Shown here piece by piece: positions 1 to 5,168 of a DNA stretch of 5,943 nucleotides. The notes beneath the pieces were generated by a model. It ran no database searches. It was not told where the DNA came from and saw nothing but the letters and a program-made list of their open reading frames with translations. Position numbers and translations under genes: made by a program. Position 1 is the stretch's first letter; the number at the start of each line of letters is the position of its first letter. This stretch comes from Clostridia bacterium (GTDB lineage Bacteria; Bacillota_A; Clostridia; Christensenellales; Borkfalkiaceae). The DNA lies in the NCBI GenBank assembly GCA_017399665.1, contig JAFQBR010000224.1, positions 1-5,943 of the forward strand. The letters are read 5' to 3'.

Positions 1-295
1 GCGCGTGTTCAGCGTCGATAAATGCCGCGATACCGCCCATCTTTTGAGTTTGCGCTATAATGTGAAGAGCTACCGTAGTTTTACCTGAAGATTCAGGGCC
101 GTAAATTTCTATAATTCTTCCGCGGGGAACACCGCCTACACCTAAAGCAACGTCAAGAGCAAGACAGCCTGTAGGAATGATTTCAATGGTCATATCCTTA
201 GAATCTTCCCCTAGCTTCATGATTGCACCTTTACCGTACTGTTTTTCGATTTGGCTGAGCACCTGCTCAAGCGCTTTGCGTTTGTTGTCTTCCAT
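1..295 (-). CDS. recA: Recombinase RecA, N-terminal part (3' end outside window)
   Basis: RecA forms filaments on single-stranded DNA, drives homologous strand exchange and stimulates LexA-type self-cleavage. The visible 98 residues start [11 protein letters not shown] and run through the N-terminal helix and the first part of the ATPase core. The Walker A motif GPESSGKTT lies at residues 66-74, and FIDAEHA at 92-98 carries the catalytic glutamate at position 96. Both fall at the same numbering as in E. coli RecA, which supports the ATG at 293-295 as the start. A GAGG ribosome binding site sits at 304-307, eight bases upstream. About 250 residues are missing beyond the window edge, judged from the family's usual length of about 350. 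The gene follows cinA after 55 bases, the classic Firmicute cinA-recA arrangement. One small variation is PTGCLALD where a serine is common in place of the cysteine. The identity is very secure. Confidence 0.98.
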   Translation of the reverse strand, partial: MEDNKRKALEQVLSQIEKQYGKGAIMKLGEDSKDMTIEIIPTGCLALDVALGVGGVPRGRIIEIYGPESSGKTTVALHIIAQTQKMGGIAAFIDAEHA

Positions 296-350
296 AATTT
301 TTTCCTCACTTATTTTTCTTAGTAATTGTATAAGTCCTTCTATAGCGCGA

Positions 351-1064
351 TTAACCGCGTAAAATCCTGTTTAATGCAAAGAGAGCGCTGTTTTTTCCTT
401 GCTCTATAATTTGCTCCCTTGTGCCTGAAAAATTATAGCGAAATACTTCCGCTTTTTGTTCGTTTGCAACAGCTATAAAACAAAGTCCAGCCGGTTTTTG
501 AGCATCCCCCGTTGGGCTTGCATAACCTGTTGTTGCAACTGCTACGTCACAATTTCCGTTTTGCAGTAATCCCTTTACCATTTCAAATGCCACTTCGCGC
601 GAAACAACTGTATGAGCCCTTACCGTTTGTTCGCTTACGCCAAGTCTTTGAATTTTTGCGCCTGTATTATAGCAAACGAAGCCTTCGTAAAAAACTTCAC
701 TTGCGCCAGCCACGCTTACTATTGCATTAGCAACAGCGCCACCGGTAAATGATTCTGCCGTGCAAAGTTTTTTGCCACTTATTTTTAATAACGCCACCGC
801 ATTTTCCTGCAAAGAAATATTTTCATTTGCATAGATAAAGGAAGAAAACGCGTTTATAAAGCTTTTTATTACGCTATCAAAAACGACGGCGGTTGAATTT
901 TGATTTACAATTTCTACAAAAGCATCACTTTTGCAAAGGGTAAAGCTAAGCTTTACACCGCCAGATGACATTTTTTCAACTGCCTCAGCAGCCTTTTGTA
1001 GCGATTGCTCGTTTACGCCGTATAGTTTAAAACACTCTTTTCCTTCGGCGTACTGATTAAACAT
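351..1064 (-). CDS. cinA: Shortened CinA: KH-like domain plus nicotinamide-nucleotide amidohydrolase (PncC) domain, no MoCF domain
   Basis: The C-terminal half (about residues 88-237) is the CinA_C/PncC domain, which in characterised members hydrolyses nicotinamide mononucleotide to nicotinate mononucleotide in pyridine nucleotide salvage. The nucleophile motif appears as AESFTGG (Ser105), followed by Tyr132 and Lys137 in CYNTGAK and by the [10 protein letters not shown]...KPAG stretch at 178-193, all matching the family. The usual cysteine after the serine is phenylalanine here. Residues about 10-80 resemble the KH-like middle domain of full-length CinA. Full-length CinA is about 410 residues with an N-terminal molybdopterin-binding-like (MoCF, COG1058) domain. 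That domain is absent, and pgsA lies directly upstream, leaving no room for it. The 237-residue start at ATG 1062-1064 was chosen because a GAGGTGG site precedes it. A longer reading would start at TTG 1106 and run into pgsA. The product is probably a cytoplasmic NMN deamidase. Confidence 0.9.
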   Translation of the reverse strand: MFNQYAEGKECFKLYGVNEQSLQKAAEAVEKMSSGGVKLSFTLCKSDAFVEIVNQNSTAVVFDSVIKSFINAFSSFIYANENISLQENAVALLKISGKKLCTAESFTGGAVANAIVSVAGASEVFYEGFVCYNTGAKIQRLGVSEQTVRAHTVVSREVAFEMVKGLLQNGNCDVAVATTGYASPTGDAQKPAGLCFIAVANEQKAEVFRYNFSGTREQIIEQGKNSALFALNRILRG

Positions 1065-1067
1065 AAG

Positions 1068-1074
1068 CCACCTC
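1068..1074 (-). promoter_or_regulatory. Ribosome binding site that fixes the cinA start
   Basis: Read on the minus strand, GAGGTGG overlaps the last two bases of the pgsA TGA stop codon (1073-1075). Its GAGG core is six bases upstream of the cinA ATG at 1064. The overlap suggests translational coupling of pgsA and cinA, and it argues against the TTG at 1106 as the cinA start. Confidence 0.75.
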
Positions 1075-1645
1075 AGTCTTCTTTGAACACAACTCTGTTT
1101 TTCCAAATGTAGTTAATGCCAGAAATTAAAGTCATAACAACAGAGAATACAAAAATAAAGTAACCAACTATCCAAATAATTTCAAAAGCCTTACCTGTAA
1201 ACGCCTTTGAAAATAACAATAAAACAAGAGCAATATCTTGTGAAATTGTTTTGATTTTACCAAGTTTATCTGCTGCAATTACAACACTTTTTGAAGCTGC
1301 AACCATTCTAAAGGAGGAAACAATAAGTTCTCTTGCTAAAATGATTGATATACCTATACCGCCTGAAAGTGCGGGTAAAATTCCGCCGGCAACGTTTGTT
1401 AACATCAATATCATTGCGGTTAACACAAGTACTTTATCTGCAATAGGATCTAAAAACTTGCCAAGGTCGGTAACTAAATTGTATTTTCTTGCAATATATC
1501 CGTCTAAAAAGTCGGTAAATGCAGCAACTGCAAAAACTATCGTTGCGTATAAAAAGTTGTGCGGTATTACTTCTAAGTAATAAAATGCAATAAATACCGG
1601 GATAAGAGCAATTCTTGCTATTGAAATTTTGTTAGGTAAATTCAT
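1073..1645 (-). CDS. pgsA: CDP-diacylglycerol--glycerol-3-phosphate 3-phosphatidyltransferase
   Basis: PgsA is an integral membrane enzyme that joins CDP-diacylglycerol and glycerol-3-phosphate to make phosphatidylglycerophosphate, the precursor of phosphatidylglycerol and cardiolipin. The complete CDP-alcohol phosphotransferase signature D-x2-D-G-x2-A-R-x8-G-x3-D-x3-D is present, with Asp45, Asp48, Gly49, Ala52, Arg53, Gly62, Asp66 and Asp70. These residues bind the metal ions and the CDP group. The N-terminal NLPNKISIARI segment is typical of PgsA. Several hydrophobic stretches follow (about 8-26, 32-47, 72-92, 97-116, 136-148 and 153-178), consistent with a six-helix membrane protein. The length of 190 residues is normal. 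A strong AGGAGG site lies 5-6 bases before the ATG. rimO ends 13 bases upstream and cinA follows 8 bases after the stop, so the gene is clearly inside an operon. Confidence 0.96.
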   Translation of the reverse strand: MNLPNKISIARIALIPVFIAFYYLEVIPHNFLYATIVFAVAAFTDFLDGYIARKYNLVTDLGKFLDPIADKVLVLTAMILMLTNVAGGILPALSGGIGISIILARELIVSSFRMVAASKSVVIAADKLGKIKTISQDIALVLLLFSKAFTGKAFEIIWIVGYFIFVFSVVMTLISGINYIWKNRVVFKED

Positions 1646-1651
1646 TTGTAC

Positions 1652-1657
1652 CCTCCT
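1652..1657 (-). promoter_or_regulatory. Ribosome binding site of pgsA
   Basis: Minus-strand AGGAGG lies in the 13-base rimO-pgsA gap, one base after the rimO TAA stop (1659-1661). It sits about 6 bases ahead of the pgsA ATG at 1643-1645. It is a near-perfect Shine-Dalgarno sequence, and no promoter could fit in this gap. Confidence 0.8.
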
Positions 1658-1658
1658 G

Positions 1659-2984
1659 TTAAACAGTCTTACCGAATAAATCGTAAGCGTTATTTCTTGT
1701 TATTTTTACTGTGTATGTTTCGCCTTGGTCAATAATCTCACCCTCTTGAGCTGTAAAATAAACCTTTCCGTCTATATCAGGCGCTTGGAAGTACGCTCTG
1801 CCAACAAAGCATTGGCGATCATAATCTATTCCGTCGCAAATAACTTGTATTGTTTTACCCTTGTAAGAGGCAAGATTTTCTTTTGAAATTTCTTTTTGCA
1901 CCTTATACAGCTCTTTAACGCGCGCATTTTTAACCTTGTTTTCAATTTGACCGTCAAGCTTATAAGCTGGAGCGCCCTCTTCCCTTGAATAAGCAAAAAA
2001 GCCTGCGTTTGAAAGTTTTGCTTCTTTAATAAAATCTAAAAGAATATTAAAATCTTCTTCCGTTTCGCCAGGGAATCCGGCAATAAAGGTTGACCTTAAC
2101 GAGATATTTGGGACTCTTTCTTTAAGCTCTTTTATAAGCTTTAAATAACTTTCGTTATTACCCTTTCTGTTCATTCTTTTTAGCACCGCTGAAGATGCGT
2201 GCTGAAGAGGAATATCTAGGTATTTTATAAGCTTATCGTTAGTAATAAGTTGGTCTATAAGCTCGTTATCTATCATATCGGGATAGCAATATAGCAGTCT
2301 TATGCTTTGAATGTTTTCTAATTTTGAAAGCTCTTTAATTAAATCGCATAGACTATTTTTACCGTATAAATCTATTCCGTAACGGGTAACGTCTTGCGCA
2401 ACTAAAATAAGTTCGCTAACGTCGCCTAATGCGTCCGCTTCACATAAAAGCTCCTTTATTGGATAAGAAAAATATTTGCCACGTATTGAAGGAATTAAGC
2501 AGTAGGTACAAAAATTATTACAGCCGTCTGCAATCTTTAAGTACGCATAATGTAAAGGTGTTGTTACCTTTCTTTTTAACGTGTTTGGGTTTTTACCCTT
2601 TTTTACGTTATTAACCCTTTCGCCTTTATAGCATCTTTCAACCGTATCTTCAAAAAGGTCATAATCAAAAGTCCCCATAAAGCCGTCTACTTCAGTCAAC
2701 GGCTCGTATAATTCTTCAATAAATCGCTGTGGCAGACAGCCCGTCATTATAAGCTTTTCTAATTTGCCATACTTTTTATACTGACTGCACTCAAGCGCAG
2801 TTTCTATTGCTTCCTTTCTAGCGCTTTCTAAAAAGGCACAGGTGTTAACAACTATAATTTGAGCTTCTTCTATTTCTGAAGTGATTATGTATTTATCTTC
2901 AATTAAGCCAAGTAATTTTTCGCTATCCACCCTGTTTTTATCACAGCCAAGCGAAATAATGCCAAGTGTTTTTTTCTTTTGCAT
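1659..2984 (-). CDS. rimO: Ribosomal protein S12 methylthiotransferase RimO
   Basis: RimO is a radical-SAM enzyme with two iron-sulphur clusters that adds a methylthio group to a conserved aspartate of ribosomal protein S12. The N-terminal methylthiotransferase domain (about 1-115) supplies three cluster cysteines: Cys14 in SLGCDKNRVDSE, Cys49 in NTCAF and Cys83 in TGCLPQR. The radical-SAM motif C-x3-C-x2-C is at Cys155, Cys159 and Cys162. The C-terminal residues, about 373-438, form a TRAM domain. The CDKNRVDSE motif, AQDVTRYG at 196-203 and the ending NAYDLFG favour RimO over the tRNA enzymes MiaB and MtaB. The 441-residue length is normal. The start at ATG 2982-2984 has a GGAG site five bases upstream, 11 bases after the stop of the divergent FtsK-like gene. 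An overlapping ATG at 2988 is in another frame. Placement next to pgsA is common in Clostridia-type genomes. Confidence 0.96.
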   Translation of the reverse strand: MQKKKTLGIISLGCDKNRVDSEKLLGLIEDKYIITSEIEEAQIIVVNTCAFLESARKEAIETALECSQYKKYGKLEKLIMTGCLPQRFIEELYEPLTEVDGFMGTFDYDLFEDTVERCYKGERVNNVKKGKNPNTLKRKVTTPLHYAYLKIADGCNNFCTYCLIPSIRGKYFSYPIKELLCEADALGDVSELILVAQDVTRYGIDLYGKNSLCDLIKELSKLENIQSIRLLYCYPDMIDNELIDQLITNDKLIKYLDIPLQHASSAVLKRMNRKGNNESYLKLIKELKERVPNISLRSTFIAGFPGETEEDFNILLDFIKEAKLSNAGFFAYSREEGAPAYKLDGQIENKVKNARVKELYKVQKEISKENLASYKGKTIQVICDGIDYDRQCFVGRAYFQAPDIDGKVYFTAQEGEIIDQGETYTVKITRNNAYDLFGKTV

Positions 2985-2995
2985 ACATACTCCAA

Positions 2996-4471
2996 TTATA
3001 TCTTTTCGCCAAAAATTTTCTTAAAATCTTCTTTTGTAATTATAAGCTTGTATTCAACGCCCGTTCTTTCAAGGTACTTCTTTTCTTCCAAAATGTCTAA
3101 AACACTTTGCAATTCTTCCCTTGGCACACTTAAATAGAACTTTAAAGAAGAGGCGTTTACGTTTTCACGCATAAAACAAATCTTTAATATTTCCTTTATA
3201 AGGAATTCCTTTCTTTTGCTTTGTCTATCTTTAGCTAGTAATGCCCCTTCTAAGTGATTTTTGCAAATTTTTTCATACTGCTCGCTAGCAAAATTTTTAA
3301 TCTCTTGCGTTTTTAAAAAATCACAAATTCTTCTTGTTTCTGGCCGTGAAAACATAAATGGAATTAGGCGTTCTTCTACTTTATTTTTATAGCGCACCAT
3401 TATATCGTTTTCACTTAAAAGGTCAGGCAAGCAATTTGTTCCAAGCGCAAAAAATGAAGCAATTTGATTTTCTATTCTAAAAGAAAATCTTGCTGTTGAT
3501 AAAAGGCGTACATCAGCGCCAAATGCATCTTCGCGGTCTATTTTTGCAAGCAAAACAAAATTAATCCCAACGTAATTGCGCTTGCAAGCAAACTGCGTTA
3601 TTCGCTTTAAAAGCGTGTAACTATATTCGCTGTGCGCCTGCCTTACTTCATCAAATTCATTGATAACAACAAAAAACAGCGGTAGTGGGTTATCTGTATG
3701 CTTTGCATTATACTTTTTAAAGGTAGTATTCTCTTTTTTAAGTATTTGCTCGCGCTTATTTGCTATCTTTTCTAAATAATCTAGGCAAGCAAAAACTTTG
3801 TTGTAATCCTTTACGTTAAACCCAAAATGATTATGTGGCAAGCCGTTGAGAGCGTAAAAAGTTTCGCTTTCATCAAAGATAATAAACTGTAAACTGCCAC
3901 TATTTTTTGAAAACGTGGCAGATAAAAGCATTGTTTGACAAAAGCTCACCACATCATCTAAATTTTGCGAGCAAATGGTGGTTAGCGCAAGCTTTTCACT
4001 ATCCACCAAAACAGGTATTCCGTCTGGCGTAGCATAAAAGCATAAGCTATCATCTTTTAACGGAAGGTTTAAACCTTCAAAAGTTTCCCTTAAGGGAAAT
4101 TGTATTTTGTTTCTGTTTTGAATGCAAACGTAAAGATAGTGTGGATAGGGCGGTCTGCCGGTTTTTCTTAATACTATAACCTGCTCTGAGAAAAGATACT
4201 CTTTAAGCTTTTCTTCTATCTTTTTTGCAATCACAAAAGCAGACTGGCAAAGCTCTTGATTAAAAGAGCGCACACCATAAGTTAACTGAATGTAATTATG
4301 GGTAATATTTGCGCCTATAAGTCGATTATCGACCTCTAGTTCGGCAAAACGCTGTTCTAAAAACTCAAGAGTTTGCGCGTGAACTTCGTTATTTTCTTCA
4401 ATAAGTTCATTACTCTTTGCAAGATTTGTAAGAAGGTCTGCCGATGGAATTTTATAATTTACTTTCTCCAT
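2996..4471 (-). CDS. Degenerate FtsK/SpoIIIE motor paralogue, predicted ATPase-dead
   Basis: This 491-residue protein aligns by eye along the whole soluble FtsK motor but has lost its catalytic motifs. Residues about 5-130 match the alpha domain: YKIPSADLL near the start and QNRNKIQFPLRETFEG at 118-133, against PN..R..V.LRE.. in FtsK. Residues about 135-390 match the RecA-like beta domain. The framework is kept (DGIPVLVD 150-157, FDES....NGLPH 199-213, KKYN 252-255), but the P-loop position reads ICSQNLDDVV (166-175) instead of GATGSGKS. The Walker B site is FFVVINEFDE (266-275), with Asn271 replacing the aspartate while Glu272 remains. The ATQRP motif is replaced by LLAKIDR. The C-terminal 70 residues are a diverged gamma-like winged helix ending TKEDFKKIFGEKI, close to the tail of the neighbouring FtsK. 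There is no membrane segment. An intact frame and a strong GGGAGG site suggest it is expressed. No established function is recognised. Confidence 0.85.
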   Translation of the reverse strand: MEKVNYKIPSADLLTNLAKSNELIEENNEVHAQTLEFLEQRFAELEVDNRLIGANITHNYIQLTYGVRSFNQELCQSAFVIAKKIEEKLKEYLFSEQVIVLRKTGRPPYPHYLYVCIQNRNKIQFPLRETFEGLNLPLKDDSLCFYATPDGIPVLVDSEKLALTTICSQNLDDVVSFCQTMLLSATFSKNSGSLQFIIFDESETFYALNGLPHNHFGFNVKDYNKVFACLDYLEKIANKREQILKKENTTFKKYNAKHTDNPLPLFFVVINEFDEVRQAHSEYSYTLLKRITQFACKRNYVGINFVLLAKIDREDAFGADVRLLSTARFSFRIENQIASFFALGTNCLPDLLSENDIMVRYKNKVEERLIPFMFSRPETRRICDFLKTQEIKNFASEQYEKICKNHLEGALLAKDRQSKRKEFLIKEILKICFMRENVNASSLKFYLSVPREELQSVLDILEEKKYLERTGVEYKLIITKEDFKKIFGEKI

Positions 4472-4516
4472 AACAAACCTCCCTTTTATATTTTTATTTA
4501 CAGTAAATAAGTTAGC
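4472..4516 (-). repeat. Intergenic leader, copy 2 (similar to 5123-5168)
   Basis: This 45-base gap between the double-gamma gene and the FtsK-like paralogue resembles the 46-base gap after ftsK. Both start with GCTAACTTATTT just after the stop codon, contain A/T-rich sequence, and end with a GGAG-type site followed by TTTGTTATGG at the start codon. The similarity in non-coding sequence indicates that the leader was copied together with the gamma domain. Just after the stop codon both copies can form a weak ATAAG-CTAA-CTTAT hairpin. It has no following U-tract and is not called a terminator. Confidence 0.75.
4494..4510. other. 17-bp perfect palindrome, TTATTTAC-A-GTAAATAA
   Basis: On the plus strand the two 8-base arms are exact inverse complements around a single central base. 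The matching place in the sister leader (near 5147-5162) is only an imperfect version. It lies between the double-gamma stop codon and the ribosome binding site of the FtsK-like paralogue. It could be an operator or a weak RNA stem. A/T-rich palindromes also arise by chance, so the functional call is weak. Confidence 0.35.
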
Positions 4517-5122
4517 TTATAGCGGTTCGCCAAAGGTTTCTTCAAACTGCTCTTTGGTCATAAAAATCTTTCTTGTCTTGTTGTCGATAGATTGCGAAAT
4601 ATAACCTTTTTCAACCAAGCTATCAATAATTTTGCCTGCCGTTGGGAAACCTATACTAAGTTTCCTTTGTAAGATTGAAATACTTATATTGTTTGCGCAA
4701 ATTGCAAGACGCATTGCCTTTTTAACAAGCTCATCATCTGTTTTGGCAGGTTGAGAATGCACACTTACGGGAATGTAATCAGCAACGGGTTCGCCAAAGG
4801 TTTCTTCAAACTGCTCTTTGGTCATAAATATCTTTCTTGTCTTGTTATCGATAGGTTCAGAAATATAACCCTTTTCAACTAAGGTATCAATAAGCTTACC
4901 TGCTTTTGGAAAGCCTATACCAAGCTTCCTTTGTAAGCTTGAAATACTTATATTGTTTGCGCTAATTGCAAAACGCATTGCCTTTTTAATAAGCTCTTCC
5001 TCTGTTATAGCAGGTTGAGAATGCCCGCTTGTGGGAATACAATCAACAGCAGGTGCTTGGCTTGTTTGAACCCCGTTACTAATTCTTTCAAGAGCGAAAT
5101 CTTCTAAAATTGCTTTTCCCAT
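4517..5122 (-). CDS. Free-standing tandem FtsK gamma-domain protein (two winged helices)
   Basis: This 201-residue protein is made almost only of two 88-residue copies (about 26-113 and 114-201) of the C-terminal gamma domain of the adjacent FtsK, each with its SQPA..D/EEL linker. The winged-helix core is visible in each copy: SISSLQRKLGIGFPKAGKLID in the first and SISILQRKLSIGFPTAGKIID in the second, followed by LVEKGYIS and the tail KIFMTKEQFEETFGEP. The first 25 residues (EDFALERISNGVQ) match the FtsK stretch between motor and gamma (DEFALEKINKGAQ). In characterised FtsK/SpoIIIE, gamma recognises oriented chromosomal sequences (KOPS or SRS) and, in FtsK, activates XerD. No motor or membrane part is present here. 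The ATG at 5120-5122 has an AGGAG site 8 bases upstream. The role is unknown. A soluble DNA-binding or Xer-contacting modulator of FtsK is plausible, while a non-functional duplicate remains possible. Confidence 0.85.
   Translation of the reverse strand: MGKAILEDFALERISNGVQTSQAPAVDCIPTSGHSQPAITEEELIKKAMRFAISANNISISSLQRKLGIGFPKAGKLIDTLVEKGYISEPIDNKTRKIFMTKEQFEETFGEPVADYIPVSVHSQPAKTDDELVKKAMRLAICANNISISILQRKLSIGFPTAGKIIDSLVEKGYISQSIDNKTRKIFMTKEQFEETFGEPL
4520..4783 (-). repeat. Gamma repeat unit 3 (second copy in the double-gamma gene)
   Basis: This 264-bp unit encodes residues 114-201 of the double-gamma protein. It is a direct repeat of 4784-5047 (offset 264) and of 5172-5435 (offset 652). 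The stretch 4505-4593, which crosses the stop codon, is identical base for base to 5157-5245 in ftsK. Differences concentrate in the middle, including the recognition helix (SIGFPTAGKIID). Confidence 0.9.
4784..5047 (-). repeat. Gamma repeat unit 2 (first copy in the double-gamma gene)
   Basis: This 264-bp unit encodes residues 26-113. Its recognition helix (GIGFPKAGKLID) is identical in protein to that of ftsK, whereas its linker (PTSGHSQPAITEEEL) differs. It is joined directly to unit 3 without a spacer, so the former stop codon was replaced by in-frame linker sequence. Confidence 0.9.
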
Positions 5123-5168
5123 AACAAATCTCCTTTTTTTAATTTTGATTTACAACAAATAAGTTAGC
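5123..5168 (-). repeat. Intergenic leader, copy 1 (ftsK to double-gamma gene)
   Basis: This 46-base gap is the sister of 4472-4516. It holds the AGGAG ribosome binding site of the double-gamma gene followed by ATTTGTTATGG. The twelve bases next to the ftsK stop codon are identical to those in the other leader. No promoter hexamers or terminator were recognised. Confidence 0.75.

Noticed and set aside
320..345. Possible recA promoter (TATACA-like -10 on the minus strand)
   Set aside because: At 17 bases upstream the -35 position reads GTTAAT, a poor match. The A/T-rich gap makes chance hexamers likely.
177..362. Plus-strand open frame of 61 codons
   Set aside because: It lies opposite the well-supported recA start and the recA-cinA gap, resembles no family, and has no convincing ribosome binding site.
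512..730. Plus-strand open frame of 72 codons
   Set aside because: It is a shadow of the conserved cinA catalytic region on the other strand.
1065..1106. Longer cinA starting at TTG 1106
   Set aside because: It would use a TTG codon inside pgsA, while an ATG at 1064 has a GAGGTGG site. The 14 extra residues match nothing in CinA.
1251..1580. Plus-strand open frame of 109 codons
   Set aside because: It lies entirely opposite pgsA, which has a complete family signature. A GGAGG-like string nearby at 1312-1317 lies inside this frame, not ahead of its start.
2429..2614. Plus-strand open frame of 61 codons
   Set aside because: It is antisense to the rimO radical-SAM region, and its composition reflects the complement of rimO codons.
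4505..4521. Hairpin ATAAG-CTAA-CTTAT after the double-gamma stop (and its sister after ftsK) as a terminator
   Set aside because: The stem is only 5 A/T-rich pairs and no U-tract follows in the transcript direction. Downstream genes are closely spaced on the same strand.
4784..5047. Repeat units as a mobile element or CRISPR-like array
   Set aside because: The repeats are protein-coding, in frame and match FtsK gamma. No transposase, terminal inverted repeats or spacer pattern is present.
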